From: Pseudomonadota bacterium
Lineage (GTDB): Bacteria; Pseudomonadota; Alphaproteobacteria; Acetobacterales; Acetobacteraceae
Length of the DNA stretch: 64,000 nt
NCBI GenBank assembly: GCA_021845595.1
Contig: JAJZVV010000012.1
Location: 47,020-111,019 of the forward strand
Direction of reading: 5' to 3'
Positions within the stretch are counted from its first letter, which is position 1; the number at the start of each line of letters is the position of its first letter. The notes under the pieces are model-generated. The model saw only the letters and a program-made list of their open reading frames with translations, did no database searches and was not told where the DNA came from. The position numbers and the translations under genes were made by a program. Below are positions 27,665 to 41,250 of the stretch, piece by piece.

Positions 27665-29746
27665 ATGGACCCGATCATCGCCGCGCTGCGCTTCCAGCCG
27701 CTGTTGCCGCTCTGGCTGCTGGCCGGCCTCGGCCTGCTGGCGGCGGTGGCGATCGTCCCGGCCTTGCTGCGCCGGGCCTCGGGCGCGGTGCTGCGCGCGG
27801 TGGCGTTCCTCGTCCTCCTGGTGTGGCTGGCTGGGCCGCGCCTGGTCCAGGAGACGCGCCAGGGCCTGCCCGATATCGGCCTGCTGCTGGTCGATCGCAC
27901 CGGCTCGATGCAGATCGGGGACCGCGCGGCGCTGGCCGAGCAGGCGCGGATGAAGCTCGAACAGGCGGCGGCGCGGTTGCCGGGGCTGGAGCTGCGCACC
28001 GTCGGCCTGCCCGAGGCGGGCAGCGCCGGCACGCCGCTGATCGGCGCCATCACCCGCGCCCTGGCCGATATTCCGCGCCGCCGGCTGGCCGGCATCGTCG
28101 CCATCACCGATGGCCAGGCGCACGACGTGCCGGCCGACGGCGCCGCCCCGTGGGGGAGCGCGCCGCTGCACGTGCTGATCCCGGCCAAGGGCGAGGAGAC
28201 CGACCGGCGGCTGCGCGTCGTCGAGGCGCCGAGCTTCGGGCTGGTCGGGCATCGGGTCGATCTGCGCTATGTCGTCGAGGATCTCGGCGTGGCGCACCCC
28301 GCCGGCGCCGTGCGGGTCACGATCCGCCAGGACGGGCAGCCGCCGCAGGTCGCCTCCGTGCCGATCGGCCGGGTGCAGACGATCCCGGTGCCGATCGCCC
28401 GTGCCGGGCCGACGGCGGTGGAGCTGCAGGTGGAGACCCTGCCCGGCGAGGTCTCGACGCTGAACAACCGCGCCGTGGTCGAAATCAACGGCGTGCGCGA
28501 CCGGCTGCGGGTGCTGCTGGTCTCCGGCGAGCCGCATCCGGGCGAGCGCACCTGGCGGCGGCTGCTGAAGGCGGACCCGGCGGTGGATCTGGTCCATTTC
28601 ACCATCCTGCGCCCGCCCGAGAAGGACGACCTCACGCCGCTCAACGAGCTGGCGCTGATTGCGTTTCCGGTCAGCGAGCTGTTCCAGATCAAGATCCGCC
28701 AGTTCGACCTGATCATTCTCGACCGGTTCCAGAACCGTGGCATCCTGCCGCCGGCCTATCTGCGCAACATCGCCGAATACGTCCGCAATGGCGGCGCGCT
28801 GCTGATGAGCGCGGGACCGGAGTTCGCGTCCATCACCAGCCTCGCCTCGACGCCGCTCGGCGAGGTGCTGCCGGCGGTGCCGCCCGATATTGACGAGGCG
28901 ACGGTGGAGGGGCCGTTCCGGCCGCTGGTCAGCGCCGCCGGCACGCGCCATCCGGTGACCGCCAACCTGCCCGGCTGGCAGGCGAACGGGCCGCCGCGGT
29001 GGGGCGAGTGGTATCGCCGCATCGAGGTCGGCGATGCCCGGGGCGAAGTGGTGATGCAGACCGGCGACGGCCGGCCGCTGCTGATCCTCGACCGCGTCGG
29101 CAAGGGGCGCGTCGCCCTGCTGCTCTCCGACCAGATCTGGCTGTGGTCGCGCGGCCACGAGGGCGGCGGTCCGCAGGCGGAGCTGCTGCGCCGGCTGGCG
29201 CACTGGCTGATGAAGGAGCCGGAGCTCGAGGAGAACGCGCTGAGCGCCCGGGTTCAGGATGGGAAGCTGCTGATCCGCCGCCGCAGCCTTGCCGACGGCC
29301 CTCCGGCCGCGGTCACGGTCACCGATCCGGACGGGGCGCCGACGCGGCTCACGCTGACGCGGGGTGCACCGGGCGAGGAGGATGCGGTGCTGGCCGCGAC
29401 CAGGCCCGGGGTGTGGCAGGTCACGGACGGCAGCCAGACGGTCTTCGCCGCCGTCGGCGCGGCCAATCCGAAGGAATTCGAAGATCTGCGCGCCACGGCG
29501 ACGAAGCTGGCGCCGTTGGTGGCGAGCAGCGGTGGCTCGGTCCATTGGCTGGATCCGGCGGGCGCTCCGGACCTGCGCCTGGTCGAGCCCGACGCCGCCA
29601 ACGCCGGCGCCGGCTGGATCGGGCTGCGGCGCAACCACGATCATCTCGTCACCGGGGTGGCGTCGCAGACCTTGCTGCCGCCCTGGCTGGCGCTGCCGCT
29701 GCTGCTGGGCTTCATGCTCGCGGCCTGGCGGCGCGAGGGCCGTTAG
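27665..29746 (+). CDS. membrane protein with VWA-like and amidotransferase-like domains
   Basis: A 693-residue protein with two N-terminal membrane helices (about residues 18-57), a C-terminal helix (LPPWLALPLLLGFMLAAW) and a large periplasmic middle. LLLVDRTGSMQIGDRA is a VWA metal-site motif in which Thr replaces the first Ser. Later, LIILDRFQNRGILPPAYLRNIAEYVRNGGALLMSAGPEF resembles a class I amidotransferase fold but has no Cys nucleophile, as usual for this family. It closes the MoxR cluster and probably forms a membrane complex with the preceding protein. Confidence 0.82.
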   Translation: MDPIIAALRFQPLLPLWLLAGLGLLAAVAIVPALLRRASGAVLRAVAFLVLLVWLAGPRLVQETRQGLPDIGLLLVDRTGSMQIGDRAALAEQARMKLEQAAARLPGLELRTVGLPEAGSAGTPLIGAITRALADIPRRRLAGIVAITDGQAHDVPADGAAPWGSAPLHVLIPAKGEETDRRLRVVEAPSFGLVGHRVDLRYVVEDLGVAHPAGAVRVTIRQDGQPPQVASVPIGRVQTIPVPIARAGPTAVELQVETLPGEVSTLNNRAVVEINGVRDRLRVLLVSGEPHPGERTWRRLLKADPAVDLVHFTILRPPEKDDLTPLNELALIAFPVSELFQIKIRQFDLIILDRFQNRGILPPAYLRNIAEYVRNGGALLMSAGPEFASITSLASTPLGEVLPAVPPDIDEATVEGPFRPLVSAAGTRHPVTANLPGWQANGPPRWGEWYRRIEVGDARGEVVMQTGDGRPLLILDRVGKGRVALLLSDQIWLWSRGHEGGGPQAELLRRLAHWLMKEPELEENALSARVQDGKLLIRRRSLADGPPAAVTVTDPDGAPTRLTLTRGAPGEEDAVLAATRPGVWQVTDGSQTVFAAVGAANPKEFEDLRATATKLAPLVASSGGSVHWLDPAGAPDLRLVEPDAANAGAGWIGLRRNHDHLVTGVASQTLLPPWLALPLLLGFMLAAWRREGR

Positions 29747-29839
29747 CGTTGTTGCGTAATCAGCGGCGCCGGGGTGGTCATCCGGGGAGGGTGTGTCTTC
29801 CGCAAGCGTGATATTCCTGAAGGGGGCGTTCCGCCTTCC

Positions 29840-30328
29840 ATGTTCGGCCCGCGCTCCGCGGTAGCGGCGCTGGTCGGCTTCGTCGGGCTGGCCCTGCTGG
29901 CCGGCGCGGTGGGTGGCGCCCTCACCGCGCGCAGTGTGCATAGTTGGTACCTGACCCTGCATTCGCCGCCCGGCACACCACCGAACTGGGTGTTCGGGCC
30001 GGTCTGGACCACGCTCTATGTGCTCATGGGGGTCGCCGCCTGGCTCGTATGGCGGTGTATCCGCATCGATGCCGCGCGGCGGCTCGCGGCGCTGCGGCTG
30101 TGGGGCTGGCAATTGCTTGTCAATGCGCTGTGGTCGGCGGCGTTCTTCGGTCTTCGCAGCCCGCTGGGCGGGCTGATCGTGATCGCGCTTCTGCTGGCGC
30201 TGCTGGTGCGCACGGTGACCGTGTTCGCACGGGTCGAACCGGTTGCGGCGCTGCTGCTGCTGCCTTATCTGGCGTGGACCTGCTATGCGGGCTACCTGGC
30301 TGCCGGCTTCTGGTGGCTGAACAGCTGA
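29840..30328 (+). CDS. tspO: TspO/MBR family tryptophan-rich sensory protein
   Basis: Five-helix inner-membrane protein (162 residues) that binds porphyrins and cholesterol-like ligands and modulates tetrapyrrole traffic in other alphaproteobacteria. Family motifs include SPPGTPPNWVFGPVWTTLYVLMGVAAWLVW, QLLVNALWSAAFFGLRSP and LLLPYLAWTCYAGYLAAGFWWLN. ATG at 29840 is the only start that fits the family length; the frame extends upstream without similarity. The ankyrin-type gene follows 12 bp after its stop. Confidence 0.93.
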   Translation: MFGPRSAVAALVGFVGLALLAGAVGGALTARSVHSWYLTLHSPPGTPPNWVFGPVWTTLYVLMGVAAWLVWRCIRIDAARRLAALRLWGWQLLVNALWSAAFFGLRSPLGGLIVIALLLALLVRTVTVFARVEPVAALLLLPYLAWTCYAGYLAAGFWWLNS

Positions 30329-30340
30329 GGACCGAGCTTC

Positions 30341-31144
30341 ATGGCGTCGACGTTCGTGCGTGCTCCCGATGGTCCGGCCCGCTCGCGGCTGGTTCGGGCC
30401 GCGCTGCTGGCCGCAACCGCACTGGCCCTATCCACACTGGCCCTGGCCGTGAACGTCGGTCCGGCCCGCGCCCAGATGGGCGGGATGGGTCCCTTGGGCG
30501 GCGCGCCCGGCGCCGGCGGCGGTGGCGGCGGGTCGGAGACCAAGGATACCAAGCCACCGCCGGCGCCGGCGCTGCCCGGTGCGCGCTCGCTCGAGGACAC
30601 GGTTGCGCCGGCCGAGCGCCCGGCTTCGGAGATGTCGCCCACCGATGCGCTGTTCGACGCCATCGATCGCGGTGACCTGGCCGGCGCACGGGAGGCGATC
30701 TCCCGCGGGGCGGACCTCAACGGCCGCAATCTGCTCGGCCAGAGCCCGCTCGACGTCGCCATCGATCTCGGCCGCAACCCGATCACCTTCCTGCTCCTGT
30801 CGCTGCGCAACAGCGAGAGCGAGCCGCAGCCCGGCGCGCGCGTGGCCGCGGCGTCCGCACCCGCGGCGCTCGCTCATGGCCGGCGGGTCGCGAAGGCTCC
30901 GGTCGCGGCGGCCGTGTCCGTGCCCTCGGTGCCCGTGGCGAACGGCGGCGCGCCGGTGCCCGCGTTCGGCTTCCTCGGCTTCTCACCGACGCCGGCCGCG
31001 TTCGTCCCTGGCCGTTCGGGTGTGGACGCCCCCGTGGCAGCGGCCGTGCCCGCGCCGCTCGCCGCGAGCGGCGGCGGTTCGGAGCCGGCAGATGGGTTCC
31101 TCGGCTTCGCGCCGGCGCCGGCGGCGGCGCCCGGCCTTCGTTGA
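30341..31144 (+). CDS. secreted ankyrin-repeat-like protein with Pro/Ala-rich tail
   Basis: A 267-residue exported protein of unknown function. It has a signal peptide (cleavage near GPARAQM), a Gly-rich linker (GGAPGAGGGGGG), and one clear ankyrin-like unit (about residues 98-140: DALFDAIDRGDLAGAREAIS, GADLNGRNLLGQSPLDVAID). The tail contains two copies of a roughly 30-residue Ala/Pro/Val module, each with GFLGF (in AFGFLGFSPTPAAF and DGFLGFAPAPAAA). A single ankyrin repeat is too short for a stable solenoid, so it may pair with another protein. It is just downstream of tspO. Confidence 0.7.
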   Translation: MASTFVRAPDGPARSRLVRAALLAATALALSTLALAVNVGPARAQMGGMGPLGGAPGAGGGGGGSETKDTKPPPAPALPGARSLEDTVAPAERPASEMSPTDALFDAIDRGDLAGAREAISRGADLNGRNLLGQSPLDVAIDLGRNPITFLLLSLRNSESEPQPGARVAAASAPAALAHGRRVAKAPVAAAVSVPSVPVANGGAPVPAFGFLGFSPTPAAFVPGRSGVDAPVAAAVPAPLAASGGGSEPADGFLGFAPAPAAAPGLR

Positions 31145-31188
31145 CAGACGGATGGCTTCGCCATAGACGAGCCGTCGCGTCGGACGGC

Positions 31189-31274
31189 GGAGGGGTGCCC
31201 GAGTGGCTAAAGGGGGCAGACTGTAAATCTGTTGGCGCACGCCTACGTTGGTTCGAATCCAACCCCCTCCACCA
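31189..31274 (+). tRNA. tRNA-Tyr (GTA)
   Basis: An 86-nt cloverleaf with acceptor arms GGAGGGG (31189-31195) and CCCCTCC, discriminator A (31271) and encoded CCA (31272-31274). The anticodon GTA is at 31223-31225 in loop CTGTAAA, and a long variable arm marks it as a class II bacterial tRNA-Tyr. The T-arm contains GGTTCGAATCC. Confidence 0.97.
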
Positions 31275-31302
31275 GCCGATGCCGCCGGCGCTCCGTCCAC
31301 CG

Positions 31303-31376
31303 GCGGGTGTAGCTCAATGGTAGAGCCCCAGCCTTCCAAGCTGGTTGTGCGGGTTCGATTCCCGTCACCCGCTCCA
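31303..31376 (+). tRNA. tRNA-Gly (TCC)
   Basis: A 74-nt cloverleaf with acceptor arms GCGGGTG (31303-31309) and CACCCGC, discriminator T (31373) and encoded CCA. The anticodon TCC is at 31335-31337 in loop CTTCCAA. It lies 28 bp after tRNA-Tyr, a neighbour pair common in bacteria ahead of tuf, but no tuf gene follows here. Confidence 0.97.
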
Positions 31377-31439
31377 CGGACAACGGCTTTGGCCGCACGC
31401 GACCGGGCTCTGACCTGCAGCCGAGCCGGTCGACCGTGA

Positions 31440-32126
31440 TCAGGCTTTGCGGAGTCGGGCCTGGGGGCAGTGGAACCAGTCCACCCCGGCCGCGCCGGCT
31501 GGAGGCAGGGTCAGCACCGGAACGGCACCGTGCAGACGCGGCACGTCCAGCCGGCCGCCATCGAGCAGCGAGAGAACGTAGCTGAGCGCCTCGGCATCGA
31601 ACGGGCGCACGACGACAACCGTGCGCGGCGAGCGCGCGGTGCCCTGCAGCTGCCAGACACCGGCGGTTCCGGAGAATTGCAGCGTGACCGGCGTGCCTGC
31701 GCGCGGCCAGGCCGCGTCCCGCCGTCGGCTTTGCATCGTCAGGGTGAGCGTACTGGCGCTCGGGCTCGACAGGCCGGCGGTCGCGGCGGCGCTCGCGGTG
31801 GGGGAGCCGCCGTCTGCCACCGGTTCGGGGGCGGCATCCTGGATCACCATCGTCAGCGCGATCGCGCCCGACCCGGCGGTGGCGCGACAGAGGTGTTCGG
31901 CGACGGCGAAGCTCCAGCGCAACGCCACGGGGCGGGCAGGGGGTTCCGGCGCCGGCGGCGGCCCCTCGGGCGGCGGCGCGACGATGGCAACGGGCGGCGG
32001 CGGCGGCGGCGCGACGCACCCGGCGGACAGCCCGGTCAGAAGCCCCGCCATGGCGAACGCAGCAGCGCGCCCTCGCCTCCAAGCCCCCGGCGCCGGTATC
32101 CCGGGCTGGCGTGCGACTGGCGGCAT
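31440..32126 (-). CDS. putative lipoprotein of unknown function
   Basis: A 228-residue protein with an N-terminal basic stretch, a hydrophobic segment and a lipobox-like LSAGC, suggesting a lipid-anchored exported protein. After the Cys comes a Pro-rich linker, then a beta-rich domain with repeated aliphatic/Thr strands (for example IALTMVIQDAAP, STLTLTMQSRR, TVVVVRPFDAEALSYVLSLLDGGRLDV). No family is recognised. Starts at 32126 (ATG) or 32156 (GTG, overlapping the upstream gene) are possible. It is coupled to the Cache/PAS gene and ends 64 bp from tRNA-Gly on the opposite strand. Confidence 0.6.
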   Translation of the reverse strand: MPPVARQPGIPAPGAWRRGRAAAFAMAGLLTGLSAGCVAPPPPPPVAIVAPPPEGPPPAPEPPARPVALRWSFAVAEHLCRATAGSGAIALTMVIQDAAPEPVADGGSPTASAAATAGLSSPSASTLTLTMQSRRRDAAWPRAGTPVTLQFSGTAGVWQLQGTARSPRTVVVVRPFDAEALSYVLSLLDGGRLDVPRLHGAVPVLTLPPAGAAGVDWFHCPQARLRKA

Positions 32127-32145
32127 CGCTGCGGGCGGCACGGCC

Positions 32146-33579
32146 TCAGGCGGCACGGATGGCGCGGGCCGAGGTTGGGGCCGCCTCGTGGCGGCGGGAC
32201 CCGGTCGGGCTCTGCCGCGGGAGTTCGCGGGCGATGCCCCAGTAGCCGCCCGTGGCCGCGATCGGCCAGCCGCTCAGGCGGAAACTGTGCCGGCTCGGGC
32301 CATTGCCGGAGGCGACGGCGAACTCGAGGTCCAGATTGGTGATGTCCGCGCGCCGGCGGATCAGTTCGTCGAAGCGCGCCCAGCCTTCCCGATTCGCGTC
32401 GCTCGCCAGGCTGGTGAAGGCGCCGCCGCTCGCCGCGGCGATGGCGTCCGGCGCCGCGCCGGTCACTCCAATCAAGCGGCCGTTGTGATCGATCTCCCAT
32501 CCCCAGTCGGCACCGGTCATATCGGTCCAGGCCCACTCGGCTGCGGCGGTGCCATGGCCGGTTTCGGCCGGCGTCCCGGACGGCGCGCTCGTCGCCGCAG
32601 CGCCAGTGTGACGGAGCCCGGCCGCGAACAGCAGCCGCAGACCGATCCAAGCCAGCGCCAGGGCCGCGGCGCCGGCGGCGAACCCGGGCCACATGATCTC
32701 GGCGGCGCGCTCGGTGCCAATACTGTCGAGAAACGTCCAGCGCACCTGCCAGCGCAGCGGCAGCGGCGCCAGGGCGGTCGCGACCGTGAGTGCGTCGCTG
32801 GTGCCGAACCGGGCCATCAGGCTGCGCAGCGTGGACCCGGCGTGGCTGCTCCATGGCGTCTCGCTCGGGGTGGGTGCCTGGTTCGCTCCCGCGCTCGGCG
32901 AGAGCAGCGGCGGGAGCGAGAGCAGCGCCGCGCCGCCCGCGTCAGGCAGCAGATCGATCCGCGCTGTGGCTGGCAGGGACGCCGGCCGCAGCAGGGACGC
33001 TATCGCCGGGGCCGGCACCGTGGTGCCGACCACCGCGATCACGGTGCCGGACCGATCGGCGATCGGGCGCAGCAGCACCACGCTGCCGTCGCCGGCGCCG
33101 TAGGCGCGCAGCGTCGCGGGATCTGGGGCTGGCGCCAGCGCGGCGCGGAACCAGGGCGCGGCGGCGACGCTCTCCTCGCCCGGCAGCAGGGGCTGGGAGG
33201 CGGCAAGGAACCGCCCCTGCGCCGAATACGCCCAGAGCCCGCTCGCCGGAGCGATGGCCGGAAGCGCCTTGAGCAGCTGGGATGTCAGCCCGATGCGGTT
33301 TTCGGCGAGCACCGCCGACGACGCGACCGCATCCGTGGCCTGGCGGAACCGGTCGGCGAGATCCGCCATGCGCGGGACAACCGCGGCGGCGCCGGACTGC
33401 AGGCGGGCCAGCGCGAGCGCGCGTTCCTGCCATAGTTCGAGCCCGATCCAGCCTGGCACCAGCCCCGCGGCGGCCACCAGAAGCAGCAGCGCCATCAGCG
33501 CGCGACCGATGCGGTGCCCGCCGGCCCGGCTCGTCGGGTCGTAGGGGGCGGACGTCGTCGTGTCTCGCCGGTCATGCAT
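32146..33579 (-). CDS. membrane sensor with periplasmic Cache-like domain and cytosolic PAS-like domain, no output domain
   Basis: A 477-residue protein. A helix near residues 28-48 and a second one near 315-335 (MWPGFAAGAAALALAWIGLRLLFAAG) enclose a periplasmic region that looks like a double-Cache sensor (GLWAYSAQGRFLAAS, WFRAALAPAPDPATLRAYGAGDGSVVLLRPIADRSGTVIAVVGTTV). The cytosolic end has a PAS-like segment (WGWEIDHNGRLIGVTGAAPDAI...WGIARELPRQ) and then stops. Diguanylate cyclase or kinase domains that normally follow are missing. ATG at 33579 is preferred; an in-frame ATG at 33639 exists. A lipoprotein gene follows closely. Confidence 0.68.
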   Translation of the reverse strand: MHDRRDTTTSAPYDPTSRAGGHRIGRALMALLLLVAAAGLVPGWIGLELWQERALALARLQSGAAAVVPRMADLADRFRQATDAVASSAVLAENRIGLTSQLLKALPAIAPASGLWAYSAQGRFLAASQPLLPGEESVAAAPWFRAALAPAPDPATLRAYGAGDGSVVLLRPIADRSGTVIAVVGTTVPAPAIASLLRPASLPATARIDLLPDAGGAALLSLPPLLSPSAGANQAPTPSETPWSSHAGSTLRSLMARFGTSDALTVATALAPLPLRWQVRWTFLDSIGTERAAEIMWPGFAAGAAALALAWIGLRLLFAAGLRHTGAAATSAPSGTPAETGHGTAAAEWAWTDMTGADWGWEIDHNGRLIGVTGAAPDAIAAASGGAFTSLASDANREGWARFDELIRRRADITNLDLEFAVASGNGPSRHSFRLSGWPIAATGGYWGIARELPRQSPTGSRRHEAAPTSARAIRAA

Positions 33580-33829
33580 ATCGTTCTGCCTCGCCTTGGT
33601 AAGGCTGCCGACCCGCCGGCCGTTGCTTCGACAGATCAATCGCGACCATGACCCGGCTCACATCGCGGGCCAAGCGCCGAAGCCCGTGCGTCCCCACCCG
33701 CCAGCGAAGGGCCCGGGGTGCCACGCACCACCCGTTCACGCCCCTGATCCACACTGGGACGGATGAGTTAACGAGACATAAACGAATCAAACGGTCCAGG
33801 TCGGCGTTTCGCATTCGGTGCGGCGCAGT

Positions 33830-38645
<4,816 letters not shown>

Positions 38646-38793
38646 TCGATCCAGTCCTTGCCCACTGCCTGCTCGCCTACCGCCCGCTTGCCTGCCCCGG
38701 CCTGGTTCCCGGTCCGTGACACACGGAGTCGACACACTACTCTAGCAACGGCGATTCGCGGCGCAAAGCTGGCCGCGGCGGGCGGGCCGCGCC

Positions 38794-40407
38794 TCAGGAT
38801 TCGAGCATGCGGCGCAGCAGTTCGACGTCCTCGGCGAAGGCGGCGTCCACCGCGATCAGCTCGGCGATGCGGGAGACGGCGTGCATCACGGTGGTGTGGT
38901 CGCGGTTGCCGAACTTGCGACCGATCTCGGGCAGGCTGCGGGAGGTGAGCTGCTTGGCGAGATACATCGCCACCTGCCGCGGCCGGGCGACGGCGCGGGC
39001 GCGGCGGGCGGAGGTCATGTCGGTCTGGCGGATGTTCCAATGCTCCGCGACCTTGCGCTGGATCTCCTCGATGGTGACGCGCCGGTCGTGCGCCTTGAGC
39101 ACGTCGTGGAGAACCTCCTGCGTGGTCTCCAGGGTGATCGGGCGGCCGAACAGATTGGCGTGGGCAATCAGCCGGTTCAGCGCGCCCTCCAGCTCGCGGA
39201 CATTGGTGGTGATCTTGTGGGCGAGGAACTCCATCACCTTGGGCGGGACGGTGACGCCGGCGCGCAGCGCCTTGGCGCTGAGGATGGAGATGCGCAGCTC
39301 GAAGGTGGTGGCGTGCAGGTCGGCCACCATGCCCCAGCCGAGCCGGGTGCGCAGCCGGTCCTCGATGCCCGAGAGGTCGGAGGGGGATTTGTCGGCCGAC
39401 ACCACGATCTGCTTGCCGGCATCGACCAGGGCGTTGAACGTGTGGAAGAATTCCTCCTGGGTGTTGTCCTTGCCGATGAGGAACTGGAGGTCGTCCACCA
39501 TCAGCACGTCGACGCTGCGCAGATGCTCCTTGAACTCGATGGTGGACTGGCTGCGGATGGCGGCGATGAACAGCCACATGAATTTCTCGGCCGACATGTA
39601 GGCGACCGAAACCGGCGCCTGGCCGGTGGCCGGGCGGCGCATCAGTTCCCAGGCGATGGCGTGCATCAGATGCGTTTTGCCGAGCCCGACGCCACCATAG
39701 AGAAAGAGCGGGTTGAACCCGGCGCTGGCCGGGTGCTCGGCGACCCGGCGGGCGCAGGCGTATGCGAACTCGTTCGGCTTGCCGACGACGAAGCTGTCGA
39801 AATCGAACCGCCGGTCCAGCGCCGTCGCCTCCGCGCGCAGCTCGCCCTTGAGATCGGAGCGGGCCCCCGCGGGGGCCGCGCCGCCGGGCGCCACCGGGCC
39901 TCGGGCCACCGCGGGCAGTGAAAGCGCGGGGGCCGGCTCGGGGGCGACGGCCAGGCTTTCGGCGAGGCCGGCCGGCAGCGCGCCGCCGGCGCCGACGCGG
40001 ATCTCGACCCGGCGCACGCAGGGCTCCTCCGCCTGCCACAAGGCGGTCAGGCGGGCGCCGTAATGGCTGCGCACCCAGTCGCGCAGGAAGCGTGTCGGCA
40101 GACGCAGCGTGATCTCATCGCCGTCGAGCCCAGCCAGGGAGACCTGCCGGAGCCAGGAGCGGTATTCGACCTCGCCCACTTCCTCCTGCATGCGCGCGCG
40201 CACCCGCGCCCATTGGGCGGCCAGCGGATCGGCGGGCGCGCGAACGGGCCGCTTGTCCTCGACGAGCCGCGTGTCCTCGACGAGCCGCGTGTCCTCGACG
40301 AGCCGCTCTGGCGCCGATCGCGGCGCCAGCGCAGCGTCGACAGAGGACGCTTGCACGGGTTCGGGGGCCGTCGCCAAGCTTCGCTCCATGTCGCTGTTCG
40401 ACACCAC
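38794..40407 (-). CDS. dnaA: chromosomal replication initiator DnaA
   Basis: Initiates replication at oriC by ATP-dependent binding to DnaA boxes. Domain I lies near residues 60-130 (AQWARVRARMQEEVGEVEYRSWLRQ), a variable linker follows, then the AAA+ core with Walker A LYGGVGLGKTHLMHAIAW, Walker B VDVLMVDDLQFL and the box VII region TTNVRELEGALNRLIAH, and the HTH signature EIGRKFGNRDHTTVMHAV at the C terminus. GTG at 40407 is preferred because GGAAGG lies 7 nt upstream; the ATG at 40389 has no clear ribosome binding site. The N-terminal extension carries a RLVEDT triplicate. Confidence 0.96.
   Translation of the reverse strand: MVSNSDMERSLATAPEPVQASSVDAALAPRSAPERLVEDTRLVEDTRLVEDKRPVRAPADPLAAQWARVRARMQEEVGEVEYRSWLRQVSLAGLDGDEITLRLPTRFLRDWVRSHYGARLTALWQAEEPCVRRVEIRVGAGGALPAGLAESLAVAPEPAPALSLPAVARGPVAPGGAAPAGARSDLKGELRAEATALDRRFDFDSFVVGKPNEFAYACARRVAEHPASAGFNPLFLYGGVGLGKTHLMHAIAWELMRRPATGQAPVSVAYMSAEKFMWLFIAAIRSQSTIEFKEHLRSVDVLMVDDLQFLIGKDNTQEEFFHTFNALVDAGKQIVVSADKSPSDLSGIEDRLRTRLGWGMVADLHATTFELRISILSAKALRAGVTVPPKVMEFLAHKITTNVRELEGALNRLIAHANLFGRPITLETTQEVLHDVLKAHDRRVTIEEIQRKVAEHWNIRQTDMTSARRARAVARPRQVAMYLAKQLTSRSLPEIGRKFGNRDHTTVMHAVSRIAELIAVDAAFAEDVELLRRMLES
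40254..40307 (-). repeat. 18-bp in-frame triplicate in dnaA
   Basis: Three head-to-tail 18-bp units (40254-40271, 40272-40289, 40290-40307) encode RLVEDT, RLVEDT and LVEDK-type repeats in the N-terminal extension of DnaA, ahead of domain I. The first two are identical and the others differ at one or two bases, so the expansion is recent. Confidence 0.9.
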
Positions 40408-40965
40408 GCACCACCCTTCCGGCAGAAACGGCACTCGATCCCAACCTTTTGCGGTGCGACGCCGGCCAAACTCTCGTGGAACCCGGCGCCAATCCCGTTT
40501 CCGGGCTCTCGGCGCCCGCGCCCCTGCAAAGGAGCCAGCGGCCCGGCATATGTTTTTCCAAGCGCTTGGAACAAGACGCTTGGGAATCATCGTAACCGAT
40601 CGTTGCACCACCCTGATATTGCTGTACCGGACGCACGAGCGGCCGCCACAGGACGCGATCCTCAGCACCGAGCGTCATCGCGCAGCAGGATTATTGCAGA
40701 GGAGACAGGCTCCGACAATACAATTTTGCCGGGCCAACAAGATTAACAATAATCGTGAAGTATCCGGCCTTTGTTTTCTTAGGAGATTGTGCCGAATTTG
40801 ATAATCAGACCTTTACCGCGTTCCGGGCGGAGCGGTAGTCTGCTCAAACGTCCAAAATAAACGATATTGCCTGTCAGGCTTGCGTGCCGATTTTTTTCCT
40901 CCCACCCATCTTCGGCTTTCGGACCCGGCGGCGTCAATACCGCCGGCCCCTCTCACCGGCCGGCG
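40408..40965. other. intergenic region upstream of dnaA, AT-rich in the middle
   Basis: The 558 bp between dnaA and rpsT hold no gene that I can support. About 40550-40870 is clearly more AT-rich than the rest of the window (runs such as ACAATACAATTTTG and GATTAACAATAATCG). A 16-bp palindrome is at 40556-40571. I searched both strands by eye for TTATCCACA-like DnaA boxes and found none, so oriC is not assigned here. The dnaA promoter must lie within it. Confidence 0.7.
40556..40571. promoter_or_regulatory. perfect 16-bp palindrome upstream of dnaA
   Basis: TTCCAAGCGCTTGGAA is a perfect palindrome, followed by a similar half-site ACGCTTGGGAA (40576-40586). The central AAGCGCTT with a CG dyad recalls LacI/GalR-type operators. 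It lies about 150 bp before the dnaA start. The binding protein is unknown. Confidence 0.5.
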
Positions 40966-41250
40966 TCAGGCATGCGGCGGCTTGGCCTGTGCGGCCGTCT
41001 TGATCCGCGACGACAGCCGCGACAGCTTCCGCGCCACCGTGTTGCGGTGGATCACGCCCTTCGTCGCCGCGCGCTGCATCTCCGGCTGGGCCAAGCGCAG
41101 CGCCTCGCGCGCCGCTTCGGCGTTCCCGCCAGCCAGCGCCTCCTCAACCTTGCGCACGAAGCTTCGCATCCGCGACTTGTGGGCGCGGTTGCGCTCGGTG
41201 CGACGTTCGGTCTGGCGGATGCGCTTGCGGGCGGAGGCGGTGTTGGCCAT
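40966..41250 (-). CDS. rpsT: 30S ribosomal protein S20
   Basis: Binds 16S rRNA early in 30S assembly; 94 residues. The basic N terminus [39 protein letters not shown] is characteristic, as is the C-terminal [22 protein letters not shown]. It sits upstream of dnaA on the same strand, as in many alphaproteobacteria. The start ATG at 41250 is unambiguous. Confidence 0.97.
   Translation of the reverse strand: MANTASARKRIRQTERRTERNRAHKSRMRSFVRKVEEALAGGNAEAAREALRLAQPEMQRAATKGVIHRNTVARKLSRLSSRIKTAAQAKPPHA

Noticed and set aside
25982..30112. A 1376-codon open frame on the minus strand
   Set aside because: It is antisense to the BatA-like, VWA-like and tspO genes and has only Arg/Gln/His-rich low-complexity sequence typical of shadow frames.
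31189..31376. tuf or integrase downstream of the tRNA pair
   Set aside because: The genes after tRNA-Gly are a minus-strand lipoprotein and sensor; no elongation factor, integrase or att-like duplicate of the tRNA end was seen.
40408..40965. Chromosomal origin (oriC) next to dnaA
   Set aside because: The region is AT-rich, but I found no TTATCCACA-like DnaA box on either strand. In several alphaproteobacteria oriC is not beside dnaA. GC-skew analysis of the whole chromosome would decide.
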